This document shows positions 56,001 through 64,000 of a stretch of 64,000 nucleotides of DNA, one piece after another. The notes beneath the pieces were generated by a model that was not told the origin of the DNA, made no database searches, and saw only the letters and a program-made list of their open reading frames with translations. Source of the stretch: Micromonospora pisi. GTDB lineage: Bacteria; Actinomycetota; Actinomycetes; Mycobacteriales; Micromonosporaceae. How positions within the stretch are numbered: position 1 is the stretch's first letter; each line of letters begins with the position of its first letter. The translations under genes were made by a program, and so were the position numbers. The stretch lies in the NCBI RefSeq assembly GCF_003633685.1, contig NZ_RBKT01000001.1, forward strand, positions 2,852,001 to 2,916,000. The letters are read 5' to 3'.

Positions 56001-56321
56001 GTTGACGACACTGTCGAGGTCGATGCCGAACTCGTACTCGACCTGGACGGTTGCCGCGCCTTCCCGGGAGGTCGAGGAGACCTTGGTCAGGCCGGCGATT
56101 CCCTGGATGCTGTTCTCGATCGGCTCGGCGACCTGCGCCTCGACGATCTCGGGCGAGGCGCCCGGGTAGCTGGCAACGATGAAGGCCGCCGGGAACTCCA
56201 GCGACGGTAGGAGTTGCTGCTTCAGCGAGGGGACGGCGAACAGCCCGAAGCCCGTGATCACCACCGCGATGAGGGCGACCAGCCCTCGGTTGGCGAGACT
56301 GAGTCTGGCAAACAACGACAT
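53058..56321 (-). CDS. RND-family efflux pump (AcrB/SwrC-like)
   Basis: A 1087-residue polytopic protein with the RND layout: a helix, a large periplasm-type loop (about 35-330), six helices, a second large loop and six more helices. The proton-relay residues are in AVGRVVDDSIVVLENIKRH (helix 4, two Asp) and the matching segment ALMLVGIVVTNAIVLLDLIN (helix 10). A roughly 60-residue Ser/Ala/Pro-rich tail ends it. In Gram-positive bacteria such pumps act without an outer-membrane partner, exporting lipopeptides, lipids or drugs. The ATG 56321 follows AGGAGAGCTC. It is divergent from a MarR regulator, which probably controls it through the repeats at 56354. Confidence 0.88.
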   Translation of the reverse strand: MSLFARLSLANRGLVALIAVVITGFGLFAVPSLKQQLLPSLEFPAAFIVASYPGASPEIVEAQVAEPIENSIQGIAGLTKVSSTSREGAATVQVEYEFGIDLDSVVNKMETALNRISTQLPEGVDPLVFAGSTDDLPAVVLAASGNGDKQALVERLRTTVVPELEGIDGVRTVEVTGAPEQQVVITPDPAKLAATGIAPTAIGTALKANGVAIPAGTLVEGAQARTVQIGSRIATIEELRGIFVSPTNPGAAPAKLGDIATVEQQVAPATAFTRTNGKESLGIQVTASPDGNAVQISHEIREKLADLGKASGSEMAVVFDQAPYVEKSIESLTTEGLLGLVMAVLVILVFLLSVRSTLVTAVSIPLSVLVALIALWIGDYSLNLLTLGALTIAVGRVVDDSIVVLENIKRHLGYGEDKRDAIITGVREVSGAVTASTLTTVAVFAPIALVGGFVGQIFAPFAITVTVALLASLLVSLTVIPVLAYWFLKPAAGGEGEAAVRAAAEEKELRSPLQRAYLPLIGFATKRRVATLLIGLVVLFATGGLATQLKTNFLDDSGQDTISISQKMPVGTSLATTDAAAKQIEGILARHDGIETYQVTAGGGSNPWEGGGGAANASFSVALKEGTEAGPLKDTLRAEFDKLSNAGEITFGGGGQSTNQVAVVVQASDNDVLARATEQARQAMADTPGVEDIESGLADSAPRIDVAVDRAKAAQFGLSEAAVGQLVAQSFRGSPLGQVTFDNDQQDVVLRFGAAPATVDQLKALPVGPVKLGDLATVNEVAGPVSVTRIDGERSVTVTGTATGANLGATSAELTKKLDALDVPGATFTLGGVSADQADAFADLGLAVLAAIAIVFVIMVATFRSLIQPLILLVSIPFAATGTIILLLVTGTPLGVPALIGALMLVGIVVTNAIVLLDLINQYREQGLSVQDAVVEGARRRLRPILMTAIATIFALLPMALGLTGEGGFISQPLAVVVIGGLLSSTLLTLLLVPTLYTMVEGRKERRRQRRGQGVGDIAPTGLEREPVLVGAGVAGAGSSAATSAPAAGTSASEPAARPSGALIDGTDQFEVLRLPRTKRSPLPPTE

Positions 56322-56353
56322 GGGCGAGCTCTCCTGGGGAAAGTCAGGGCGCG

Positions 56354-56389
56354 ACACGAATATTTTGCCTGATACGAACAATTAGCCTG
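56354..56389. promoter_or_regulatory. Tandem 18-bp direct repeat between RND pump and marR
   Basis: Two adjacent 18-bp units, GACACGAATATTTTGCCT and GATACGAACAATTAGCCT, match at 14 of 18 positions. They lie 33 bp before the RND start and 27 bp before the MarR start, in an AT-rich patch in an otherwise GC-rich sequence. Typical of an operator or overlapping promoters. Binding by the MarR protein is inferred. Confidence 0.5.
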
Positions 56390-56415
56390 AGGTCGGGGGT
56401 GCCTGCTAACGTCCG

Positions 56416-56931
56416 GTGGCCAGTGGCAACGACCTCGGTCACCGCCACCACCGCGACGACAGGGAGGCGGGCGAAGCGTTGACCGACCGGGCCCGACTCA
56501 TGGCGGCCATCATGGATGGTCAACGTCGGATGCAACATCTGCTCGCCTCGGAGCGCTCCGATCCACTCCTCTCGCTCCACCTGACCCTGCCGCAGCTGAA
56601 AATACTGCTGCTGCTCTCGTCGCGCGGCAGCGCGTCCGGCCGGGAACTCTCCGACACCGTCGGGGTCAGCCTCGCGACCATGACCGGCATCGTGGACCGC
56701 CTGGTCGGACAGGATCTCGTCGTACGGGGTGAGGACCCGCGTGACCGTCGAGTTCGCCGGGTCGAACTGAGTCCGGCCGGCCGCACCCTCATGGAGGGCA
56801 TCGTCACGGCCGGGAACGCGCGGATGCAAAGCATCCTCAGCCGGCTCTCAGTAGACGAACTGGCAATCGTCGAACGGGCTACCGCCCTGATAGCGGCCGC
56901 CGCCGAGGACGAACGCGACGCCGAGCGGTAA
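56416..56931 (+). CDS. MarR-family transcriptional regulator
   Basis: A 171-residue winged-helix repressor. After an unstructured first 20 residues, LTLPQLKILLLLSSRGSASG starts the DNA-binding domain, GRELSDTVGVSLATMTGIVDRLVG is the recognition helix pair and VVRGEDPRDRRVRRVELSP is the wing. GTG 56416 is the first start; a TTG at 56479, preceded by AGGGAGG, would give 150 residues beginning LTDRARLM. It is divergent from the RND pump, which it likely represses, with the tandem repeat between them as the operator. The ligand is unknown. Confidence 0.85.
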   Translation: MASGNDLGHRHHRDDREAGEALTDRARLMAAIMDGQRRMQHLLASERSDPLLSLHLTLPQLKILLLLSSRGSASGRELSDTVGVSLATMTGIVDRLVGQDLVVRGEDPRDRRVRRVELSPAGRTLMEGIVTAGNARMQSILSRLSVDELAIVERATALIAAAAEDERDAER

Positions 56932-56950
56932 CCCGGCGAGCACCGACCGG

Positions 56951-58000
56951 TCAGGCCAGGTCGAGCGCGCGGGCGGCGGCGATCACGTCGTTGCGGATCG
57001 TGATCGGCGAGGGGGCGGTGGAGATCGCCCACTCCGGATCCTTCAGGCCGTGCCCGGTGACCGTGCACACGATCGTCGAGCCGGCCGGCACCGTACCCGC
57101 CTCGGCCTGCTGGAGCAGGCCCGCCACGCTCGCCGCGCTGCCCAACTCCACGAAGGCGCCGACCTCACGGGCGAGCAGCCGGTACGCCGAGAGGATCTCC
57201 CGGTCGGTCACCGCCGCGATCAGCCCACCCGAGGCGTCCCGCGCGTCCAACGCCCCGGTCCAGCTCGCCGGGTTGCCGATCCGGATCGCGGTGGCGATGG
57301 TGGACGGCTCCCGTACCGCCTCGCCGTGCACGATCGGCGCGGCGCCGGCCGCCTGGAAGCCGTACATCTTCGGGTGTCGGGTGGCGTTGCCGGCCGCCAC
57401 GTCCTCCCGGTAGCCCAGCCAGTACGCGGTGATGTTGCCGGCGTTGCCGACCGGCAGGCAGTGGATGTCCGGGGCGTCACCGAGCGCCTCGACGATCTCG
57501 AACGCGGCGGTCTTCTGGCCGTGCACCCGGTCCGGGTTGACCGAGTTGACCAACGCCACCGGATAGTCCTGGGAGAGCTTGGAGGCGAGTGCCAGGCAGT
57601 CGTCGAAGTTCCCCTCGACCTGCAACAGCTTCGCCCCGTGCACCAGCGCCTGGGCCAGCTTGCCCAGCGTGATCTTGCCCTGGGGCACCAGCACCGCGCA
57701 GCTCAGTCCGCCCCGGGCCGCGTACGCGGCAGCCGAGGCGCTGGTGTTGCCGGTGGAGGCGCAGATGATGGCCTTGTTGCCGACCTCGACCGCGCGGGAG
57801 ACCGCCACGGTCATCCCCCGGTCCTTGAACGAACCGGTCGGGTTGGCGCCTTCCACCTTCAGGTAGACGTCACAGCCGGTACGGGCGGAGAGCACCGGCG
57901 CGGGCAGCAGCGGGGTGTTCCCCTCGTGCAGCGTGACGACCGGCGTGGCGTCGGTGACCGGCAACCGGTCCCGATAGGTCTCGATCAAACCCCGCCACAT
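56951..58000 (-). CDS. thrC: Threonine synthase
   Basis: A 349-residue PLP enzyme that converts O-phosphohomoserine to threonine. The PLP Lys is in [52 protein letters not shown] and the C-terminal [12 protein letters not shown] are conserved. ATG 58000 ([15 protein letters not shown]) has GAGGAGAGCGAC in good position; 34 upstream residues in frame are unsupported. It is downstream of hom on the same strand. The usual partner thrB is 6.5 kb away. Confidence 0.94.
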   Translation of the reverse strand: MWRGLIETYRDRLPVTDATPVVTLHEGNTPLLPAPVLSARTGCDVYLKVEGANPTGSFKDRGMTVAVSRAVEVGNKAIICASTGNTSASAAAYAARGGLSCAVLVPQGKITLGKLAQALVHGAKLLQVEGNFDDCLALASKLSQDYPVALVNSVNPDRVHGQKTAAFEIVEALGDAPDIHCLPVGNAGNITAYWLGYREDVAAGNATRHPKMYGFQAAGAAPIVHGEAVREPSTIATAIRIGNPASWTGALDARDASGGLIAAVTDREILSAYRLLAREVGAFVELGSAASVAGLLQQAEAGTVPAGSTIVCTVTGHGLKDPEWAISTAPSPITIRNDVIAAARALDLA

Positions 58001-58128
58001 GTCGCTCTCCTCGTCGAGGTGCTGCCGCCGCACGGGACGGACACCGGGTGAAGGTGGGTCAAGCGTGACCCAGGGTGCCGGTCCTCGCGCCCGCGCGCCC
58101 ATCGTTACCCACCTGGCGGGACACCGAC

Positions 58129-59466
58129 TCAGACACCGCCCTCGACCCGCAGCACGCTGGCGATCGAGCGGACGATGTCGAGTCCACGCAGTTCCTCGAC
58201 GGTCGCGGCGAGCGCGGCGTCCGGCGCGGCGTGGGTGACGATGACCAGGATCGCGTCGACGCCCCGGGCCGCCGGGGTCGCGCCACCGGAGCTCGACGCC
58301 GACGCCTGGCGGACGGTGGCGATCGACACCTCGTGCCGGGCGAAGACCCCGGCCACGGTGGCGAGCACACCGGCGCGGTCGGCCACGTCGAGACTGATGT
58401 GGTAGCGGGTGACCGCCTCCCCCATCGGCCGGATCGGCAGCGCCGCGTACGAGGACTCGCTCGGTGTCCGTACGCCGGCCAGCCGGTTGCGGGAGACCGC
58501 GACCACGTCGCCGAGGACGGCGCTCGCGGTGGGCGACCCGCCCGCTCCCCGGCCGTAGAACATGAGCTGCCCGGCGGCGGCCGCCTCCACGAACACGGCG
58601 TTGAAGGCGTCCCCGACGCTGGCCAGCGGGTGGCTGCGCGGGATCATCGCCGGGTAGACCCGGACGCTGATCGACTCGGTGCCGGTGGAGTCCGGGCCGC
58701 GCGAGGCGATGCAGAGCAGCTTGATCGTGCAGCCCATGGCCTTGGCGCTGGCCACGTCGGCGGCGGTGACCTCGGTGATCCCCTCGCGGTAGACGTCGGC
58801 GGCGCTGACCCGGGTGTGGAAGGCCAGCGAGGCGAGGATGGCGGCCTTGGCGGCGGCGTCGAACCCCTCGACGTCGGCGGTCGGATCCGCCTCGGCGTAT
58901 CCCAGCTCGGTCGCCTCGTCGAGCGCCTCGGCGAAGCCCGCCCCGGTGGCGTCCATGGCGGAGAGAATGAAGTTCGTCGTCCCGTTGACGATGCCGGTGA
59001 CCCGGGTGATCGTGTCCCCCTGCAACGACTCACGCAGCGGGCGCAGCAGCGGGATCGCGCCCGCGACGGAGGCCTCGTAGTAGAGGTCCGCGCCGCTCTC
59101 CGCGGCGGCGTCGTGCAGGGTGCCGCCGTCCTCGGCGAGCAGGGCCTTGTTCGCGGTCACCACGCTCTTGCCGGCCCGCAGCGCCTCGACCAGCCAGGTA
59201 CGGGCCGGCTCGATGCCGCCGACCATCTCCACCACCACGTCGACGTCGTCGCGCTTGATCAGGCCGAGCGCGTCGGTGGTGAAGACCCCCGGGTCGACCG
59301 GGAGCCCGCCCCGGTCCCGCCCCTGCCGGCGGACCGCGATGCCGGCGATCTCCAACGGTGCGCCGATGCGGGCGGCCAGGTCGGCCGCCTGCTCATGCAG
59401 TAGCCGCACCACCTCGGCGCCGACCGTGCCACAACCGAGCAGCGCCAAGCGGAGAGGTCTTGTCAT
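58129..59466 (-). CDS. hom: Homoserine dehydrogenase
   Basis: A 445-residue NAD(P)-dependent dehydrogenase that reduces aspartate semialdehyde to homoserine. [17 protein letters not shown] is the nucleotide motif. [18 protein letters not shown] and [18 protein letters not shown] form the catalytic site. A C-terminal ACT domain (about 360-440, [18 protein letters not shown]) should mediate threonine feedback. The start ATG 59466 overlaps the lysA stop (ATGA). Precedes thrC with a 128-bp gap. Confidence 0.95.
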   Translation of the reverse strand: MTRPLRLALLGCGTVGAEVVRLLHEQAADLAARIGAPLEIAGIAVRRQGRDRGGLPVDPGVFTTDALGLIKRDDVDVVVEMVGGIEPARTWLVEALRAGKSVVTANKALLAEDGGTLHDAAAESGADLYYEASVAGAIPLLRPLRESLQGDTITRVTGIVNGTTNFILSAMDATGAGFAEALDEATELGYAEADPTADVEGFDAAAKAAILASLAFHTRVSAADVYREGITEVTAADVASAKAMGCTIKLLCIASRGPDSTGTESISVRVYPAMIPRSHPLASVGDAFNAVFVEAAAAGQLMFYGRGAGGSPTASAVLGDVVAVSRNRLAGVRTPSESSYAALPIRPMGEAVTRYHISLDVADRAGVLATVAGVFARHEVSIATVRQASASSSGGATPAARGVDAILVIVTHAAPDAALAATVEELRGLDIVRSIASVLRVEGGV

Positions 59467-60848
59467 CCCACATCCAATGCCAGCAGATCGTCTTCGGTCT
59501 CCCGCCGGACGATCACGCGTGCCTCGTCGCCGCGGACCGCCACCACCGGGGGCCTCGGGACATGGTTGTAGTTGCTGGCCATGCTCCGGCAGTAGGCACC
59601 CGTGCCGGGCACGGCGAGAAGATCTCCGGGCTGTACGTCGGCGGGCAAGAATTCATCCTTCACCACCACATCCCCGGACTCGCAATGCTTTCCCACCACA
59701 CGGGCGAGAATCGGCTCGGCGTCCGAGGCCCGGTTGGCCAGGGTGGCGGAGTACGAGGCGCCGTAGAGCGCGGTACGGATGTTGTCGCTCATCCCACCGT
59801 CGACGCTGACGTAGGTCCGCAGGCCATCGACGTCCTTGACGGTGCCGACCTCGTAGACGGTGAACACCGCCGGCCCGATGATCGCCCGGCCGGGCTCGAA
59901 GCTCAGGTGCGGCTTGGCCAGTCGCAGCCCCTCACACTCACCCTCGACGATCTTGTGGATCCGCTTCGACAGCTCGTGTGGGGTGGACGGGTCGTCCTGG
60001 GTCGTGTACGCGATGCCGAAGCCGCCGCCGAGGTCCAGCTCGGGCAGTTCGACGCCGCGGGCGTCACGGATCTGCGCCTGGAGGGCGAGCACCCGCCGGG
60101 CCGAGACCTCGAACCCGCTGGTGTCGAAGATCTGCGACCCGATGTGCGAGTGCAGCCCGCGCAGCTCCAGCACGTTGTCGTCGAGGATCCGGAACGCGGC
60201 GGCGGCGGCCGCCCCGCCGGCCAGCGAGAAGCCGAACTTCTGGTCCTCGTGCGAGGTGGCGATGAACTCGTGCGTGTGCGCCTCGACCCCGACGGTCACC
60301 CGGATCAGCACCCGGGGCCGGACCCCACGCTCCCGGGCCAGCTCGGTCAGGCGGTCGATCTCGTCGAACGAGTCGACGATGATCCGGCCCACCCCGGCGT
60401 CCAGCGCCCGGGTCAGCTCCGCCACCGACTTGTTGTTGCCGTGGAAACCGATCCGCTCGGCCGGCATGTCGGCGGCGAGCGCCACCGCCAGCTCACCGCC
60501 GGAGCAGACGTCGAGGTGCAGCCCCTCCTCGGCGATGATCCGTACCACCGCCTTGCAGAGGAACGCCTTGCCGGCGTAGTAGACGTCCTCGTCAGCGAAG
60601 GCGGCGCGGAAGTCCCGGCAGCGCGACCGCAGGTCGTCCTCGTCGAGCACGAAGAGCGGCGTACCGAACATCTTGGTAAGCACGCCGATCCGCAGGTTGC
60701 CGACGGTCAACTCACCGTCTTCGTCGCGGGTCACGGTCCGCGGCCACAGTTGCGGCAGGAGGGCGTTCACGTCCTCGGGCGTACGCAGCCAGGCGGGTCC
60801 CCGGTTGCCGAGGTCGCCGTGCAGCGCCCCCGCCTCGTGAGCACGCAT
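59463..60848 (-). CDS. lysA: Diaminopimelate decarboxylase
   Basis: A 461-residue PLP enzyme, the last step of lysine synthesis. PLP Lys is in DVYYAGKAFLCKAVVRI. The segments GLHLDVCSGGELAVAL, LRGLHSHIGSQIFDTSG and GTGAYCRSMASNYNHVPRP are characteristic, the last with the active-site Cys and Tyr-type positions. Starts at ATG 60848 directly after argS. It overlaps hom by four bases, which indicates coupled translation of the argS-lysA-hom-thrC unit. Confidence 0.95.
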   Translation of the reverse strand: MRAHEAGALHGDLGNRGPAWLRTPEDVNALLPQLWPRTVTRDEDGELTVGNLRIGVLTKMFGTPLFVLDEDDLRSRCRDFRAAFADEDVYYAGKAFLCKAVVRIIAEEGLHLDVCSGGELAVALAADMPAERIGFHGNNKSVAELTRALDAGVGRIIVDSFDEIDRLTELARERGVRPRVLIRVTVGVEAHTHEFIATSHEDQKFGFSLAGGAAAAAAFRILDDNVLELRGLHSHIGSQIFDTSGFEVSARRVLALQAQIRDARGVELPELDLGGGFGIAYTTQDDPSTPHELSKRIHKIVEGECEGLRLAKPHLSFEPGRAIIGPAVFTVYEVGTVKDVDGLRTYVSVDGGMSDNIRTALYGASYSATLANRASDAEPILARVVGKHCESGDVVVKDEFLPADVQPGDLLAVPGTGAYCRSMASNYNHVPRPPVVAVRGDEARVIVRRETEDDLLALDVG

Positions 60849-60853
60849 TTCCG

Positions 60854-62521
60854 TTACATCCTCTCCGGGGCCGAGACCCCGAGCAGTTCCAACCCGTTGG
60901 CGATCACCGTGCGGGTGGCGTCGTTGAGCCAGAGGCGGGCCCGGTGCAGGTCGGTGATCTCCTCGTCGCCCTGCGGCAGGACCCGGCAGTTGTCGTAGAA
61001 CCGGTGGTAGGAGAGCGCCACCTTCTCCTCAAGGAAATGCGCCAGCTTGTGTGGTTCACGCAACGCGGCGGCATTGGCCACCACGGCCGGATACTCGGCG
61101 AGCGCCTTGAGTAGTTCGTTCTCCTTGTCGTGGTCGAGCAGCTCGGGGCGGAACGCGTCGGCGTCGCCCCGGGTCAGTCCGACCTCGGCGGCCTGCCGGC
61201 TGACACCGGCGGTCCGGGCGCCGACGTACTGGACGTAGTAGAGCGGGTTGTCGCTCTTGGCCCGGGTCCAGAGTTCGACGTCGATGTCGATCGGCGAGTC
61301 GCTGGAGTAGCGGGCCAGGGCGTACCGGGCGGCGTCCACTCCGATCGCCTCGACCAGGTCCTCCAGCGTAACCACGGTGCCGGCCCGCTTGGACATCCGG
61401 ACCGGCTGGCCGTCGCGGACCAGGTTGACCAGCTGCCCGATCAGGATCTCCAGGTTCTGGTCCGGGTCGTCGCCGAAGCAGGCCGACATGGCCTTCATCC
61501 GCCCGATGTAGCCGTGGTGGTCGGCGCCGAGCATGATCACGACCCGGCCGAAGCCCCGCTCCCGCTTGTCGAGGTAGTAGGCGCAGTCGGCGGCGAAGTA
61601 GGTCCACTCGCCGTTCGACTTGCGCAGCACCCGGTCCTTGTCGTCACCGAAGTCGGTGGTCCGCAGCCAGGTGGCGCCGTCCAGCTCGTACGTCCGGCCC
61701 TGCTCGGTCAACCGGGCCAGCGCGAGGTCCAGCTCACCCCGGTCGTGCAGGTCCTTCTCGTTGAAGTAGACGTCGAACCGGACCCCGAACTGGTCGAGCG
61801 AGGAGCGGATCTCGTCGAACATCAGCGCGACGCCCTCGACCCGGAAGACCTCCTGGGCGGCCGCGTCCGGCCGGTCGAGCACGTCCGGGTGCAGCGCCCG
61901 GACCGCGTCGGCGATCTCGGCGATGTACGCCCCGCCGTAGCCGTCCTCGGGGGCCGGTTCACCCTTCGCCGCGGCGAGCAGCGAACGGGCGAACCGGTCG
62001 ATCTGCGAGCCGGCGTCGTTGAAGTAGTACTCCGTGGTCACGTCGGCACCGGTGGCCCGGAGCAGGCGGCTGAGCGCGTCGCCGACCGCCGCCCACCGGA
62101 CCCCGCCGATGTGCACCGGCCCGGTCGGGTTCGCCGAGACGAACTCGAGGTTGATCCGCTCACCGGCGAGGGCGTCGCTACGTCCGTACTCCCGGCCGGC
62201 CTGGACCACGACGCGGGCCAGCTGCCCGGCGGCGGCCGCGTCGAGACGGATGTTGAGGAAGCCGGGTCCGGCGATCTCGACCGATTTGATGCCGACCGCA
62301 CGGGTCAGCTCGTCGGCGAGGCCCGCCGCCAACTCACGCGGCGGCACCCCGACCCGCTTGGCCAGTTGCAGTGCGAGCGTCGAGGCGTAGTCGCCGTGCT
62401 CAGGATTGCGGGGTCGCTCCAGGGTCACCGACTCCGGCAGTACGGAGGGGTCGAGCCCACGGGAGATGAAGACCGCCTGGGCGGCGGTACGGACGACCTC
62501 GGCGAGATTGGCGGGAGTCAC
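60854..62521 (-). CDS. argS: Arginyl-tRNA synthetase
   Basis: A 555-residue class I synthetase. The HIGH-type motif is [20 protein letters not shown] (HIGG here, as in other actinobacteria). The KMSKS counterpart is [12 protein letters not shown]. The N-terminal tRNA-recognition domain and the C-terminal anticodon-binding helical domain ([17 protein letters not shown]) are both complete. GTG 62521 has no clear ribosome binding site. It begins the lysine/threonine operon on the minus strand, with lysA only 5 bp after. Confidence 0.96.
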   Translation of the reverse strand: MTPANLAEVVRTAAQAVFISRGLDPSVLPESVTLERPRNPEHGDYASTLALQLAKRVGVPPRELAAGLADELTRAVGIKSVEIAGPGFLNIRLDAAAAGQLARVVVQAGREYGRSDALAGERINLEFVSANPTGPVHIGGVRWAAVGDALSRLLRATGADVTTEYYFNDAGSQIDRFARSLLAAAKGEPAPEDGYGGAYIAEIADAVRALHPDVLDRPDAAAQEVFRVEGVALMFDEIRSSLDQFGVRFDVYFNEKDLHDRGELDLALARLTEQGRTYELDGATWLRTTDFGDDKDRVLRKSNGEWTYFAADCAYYLDKRERGFGRVVIMLGADHHGYIGRMKAMSACFGDDPDQNLEILIGQLVNLVRDGQPVRMSKRAGTVVTLEDLVEAIGVDAARYALARYSSDSPIDIDVELWTRAKSDNPLYYVQYVGARTAGVSRQAAEVGLTRGDADAFRPELLDHDKENELLKALAEYPAVVANAAALREPHKLAHFLEEKVALSYHRFYDNCRVLPQGDEEITDLHRARLWLNDATRTVIANGLELLGVSAPERM

Positions 62522-62616
62522 CGAAACATGTTACCGGGGGTAGACTCAGTCACTCGGCGGACACCCTGCGCCTTTGTGACCCGCCACCCCCTGACCGACC
62601 GACCTGACGAGGCACC

Positions 62617-63441
62617 ATGAGCATCAGCACCCAGGGTGGCGATCAAAGCCGTCCGTCCGTGGTCAGCACCGGTAAGAAGCCGGCGGCCGGTGGGAAGCCG
62701 GCAGCGGGTGGCAAGCCAGCGGCCGGGAACTCCGGTGGCGCTCGCCCCGGCGGAGGAGGTCGGGGCGCGGGTGGCGGCGGCAAGGGCCCGCGTAAGCCGA
62801 TCGCCCCGGTCAAGGTCAGCCAGGGCCGCAACTGGGGCCCGATCGCCCTCTTCGTCGCCGTCGGCGTGCTCGCCGTCGGGATCATCGGCTGGGGTGCCTT
62901 CGCCGTGTTCCAGGGTGCCAAGCCCTGGGCGGAGCAGGCGGCCGGCATCGACGGGATCAAGAACTACCGGGAGTCGTCCGACAAGTCCCTGACCGCCTCG
63001 GAACACGCGTGGGGTCCGCTGACCTACTCGCTCACCCCGCCGGTCGGCGGCAAGCACAACTTCAACTGGCAGAACTGCATGGGCGACGTCTACGACGCCC
63101 CGATCGCCAACGAGCACGCGGTGCACAGCATGGAGCACGGCGCGGTCTGGGTCGCGTACCGCAGCGGCCTTCCCGCCGACCAGGTCTCGAAGCTGGCCGA
63201 GAAGGTGCGCGGCAACGAGTACATGCTGATGAGCCCGATCGACAACCTGGACAAGCCGATCTCGCTCCAGGCGTGGGGCTACCAGCTCAAGGTCGACAAC
63301 GCGGACGACGGCCGGATCGACACCTTCATCCGGGCGCTGCGCACCAACGCCACGATCGAGCCGAACGCGACCTGCTCCGGCGGTATCACCGCGACCGGCA
63401 CCACCCCGCGTGACCTCGGCAAGGACGGCGCGCAGCAGTAG
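62617..63441 (+). CDS. DUF3105 family membrane-anchored protein
   Basis: A 274-residue protein. The first 70 residues are Gly/Ala/Lys/Pro-rich, with four near-repeats of KPAAGG. A transmembrane helix follows (about 74-98, IALFVAVGVLAVGIIGWGAF) and then an extracytoplasmic DUF3105 domain with NFNWQNCMGDVYDAPIANEH and AVHSMEHGAVWVAYRSGL. These His and Cys residues suggest metal binding. ATG 62617; upstream region to argS is 95 bp and divergent. It is followed 11 bp later by a DUF305 gene, which forms a pair seen in other actinomycetes. Function unknown. Confidence 0.75.
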   Translation: MSISTQGGDQSRPSVVSTGKKPAAGGKPAAGGKPAAGNSGGARPGGGGRGAGGGGKGPRKPIAPVKVSQGRNWGPIALFVAVGVLAVGIIGWGAFAVFQGAKPWAEQAAGIDGIKNYRESSDKSLTASEHAWGPLTYSLTPPVGGKHNFNWQNCMGDVYDAPIANEHAVHSMEHGAVWVAYRSGLPADQVSKLAEKVRGNEYMLMSPIDNLDKPISLQAWGYQLKVDNADDGRIDTFIRALRTNATIEPNATCSGGITATGTTPRDLGKDGAQQ

Positions 63442-63452
63442 TTAGGAACCCG

Positions 63453-64000
63453 ATGGGCGCATCAACCCGCTCCGACGCGCCGGCTCAGGCCGGCGCGTCG
63501 GGCGCCGGGGTCCCGGACCCCGAGGAGTTCGAGTACGACGGCGTCGAGGGCGGTGACGACAACGTCGACGACCCGGGCGACGACCCGGGCGACGACTCGG
63601 CCGTCGGCGAGGGCCGCCGCCGGTTCAGTACCGGTTGGGTGACGATCGCGCTCGTGGTGGGCCTGGCCCTCGGCGTCGCGGTTGGGCTGCTCATCCCGGG
63701 CCTGACCCGGCCGGGAGAGACCTCGGTCGAGGCCGGGTTCGCCCGGGACATGTCGACCCACCACGCCCAGGCTGTCGAGATGTCCCTGCTCGCCCACGAG
63801 AAGGCCACCGACCCGGACGTACGGACCCTGGGCGCGGACATCGCGCTCACCCAGCAGGGCCAGATCGGCACCATGCAGACCTGGCTGCGGAACTGGCACC
63901 TGACGCCGACCGGTTCCCAGCCCCGGATGGCCTGGATGCCCGATGGCGGTGGCACGATCCGCGACGGCCTGATGCCGGGAATGGCCACCGACGCCGAGCG
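63453..64000 (+). CDS. DUF305 family membrane-anchored protein, 5' part only
   Basis: The first 182 codons of a gene that runs off the right edge. An acidic cytoplasmic start (EEFEYDGVEGGDDNVDDPGD) is followed by one transmembrane helix (about 70-88, VTIALVVGLALGVAVGLLI). The DUF305 motif then follows: VEAGFARDMSTHHAQAVEMS, with the conserved His pair, and AHEKATDPDVRTLGADI. A Met-rich segment appears later (PRMAWMPDGG, DGLMPGMAT). DUF305 proteins are ferritin-like or copper-associated and bind metal through His/Met. ATG 63453 has AGGAA upstream. Likely coexpressed with the DUF3105 gene. Confidence 0.8.
   Translation, partial: MGASTRSDAPAQAGASGAGVPDPEEFEYDGVEGGDDNVDDPGDDPGDDSAVGEGRRRFSTGWVTIALVVGLALGVAVGLLIPGLTRPGETSVEAGFARDMSTHHAQAVEMSLLAHEKATDPDVRTLGADIALTQQGQIGTMQTWLRNWHLTPTGSQPRMAWMPDGGGTIRDGLMPGMATDAE

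Overview
The window is chromosomal DNA from a high-GC actinomycete, most likely a member of Micromonosporaceae. Reasons seen in the sequence: very GC-rich third codon positions, frequent GTG/TTG starts, a NucS mismatch endonuclease, a Rho factor with a long Arg/Asp/Glu/Asn-rich insertion, a MurA with Asp at the usual catalytic Cys position, and the actinobacterial gene order argS-lysA-hom-thrC ... thrB-rho ... rpmE-prfA-prmC-sua5 ... glyA-atp. The genus is inferred, not shown.

Layout. 1-450: 5' part of a secreted PQQ-type sugar dehydrogenase (minus strand). 907-7274: a plus-strand surface-polysaccharide cluster (GT4 glycosyltransferase, Wzz-like co-polymerase, O-antigen ligase/polymerase, three GT2 transferases). 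7250-22750: accessory and metabolic genes, including three alpha/beta hydrolases, a small zinc-ligand protein, two tandem secreted FG-GAP proteins, a duplicated-domain hydroxyacyl-CoA dehydrogenase, an FHA protein, an aldehyde dehydrogenase, a methyltransferase, NucS, DUF4126, a polysaccharide deacetylase and an ABC-2 exporter. About 22850-24150: an IS110-family element whose transposase is frameshifted in a C9 run. 24191-28178: 3-hydroxybutyryl-CoA dehydrogenase, MurA, PduO-type adenosyltransferase and a methyltransferase. 28334-39332: the ATP synthase locus. The order is glyA, atpI-like, AtpZ-like, B, E, F, H, A, G, D, then a terminator, an LCP gene, and an unusually short atpC, followed by a DUF2550 gene. 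39454-44831: LMW phosphatase, sua5, prmC, a diguanylate cyclase on the other strand, prfA and rpmE. 45045-47036: a two-gene RNA end-repair cassette (T4 Rnl1-like ligase plus T4 Pnkp-like kinase-phosphatase). 47106-62521: rho, thrB, a 6.5-kb block (RHH protein, SPFH protein, MFS exporter, RND exporter, MarR regulator), then thrC, hom, lysA and argS. 62617-64000: a DUF3105 gene and a partial DUF305 gene.

The most interesting parts are: the RNA repair cassette; the split of atpC from the rest of the ATP synthase operon by a strong terminator and an LCP gene; three copies of a long GGAAGGGCCCCTT hairpin at gene ends; the structured noncoding left side of the IS110 element, a candidate bridge RNA; and two regulatory signatures, a 12-bp palindrome before the SPFH/RHH pair and a tandem 18-bp repeat between the RND pump and its MarR regulator.

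No tRNA, rRNA, CRISPR array or prophage was recognised. Start codons were chosen from Shine-Dalgarno sequences, overlaps with neighbours and known family lengths; doubtful ones are flagged.
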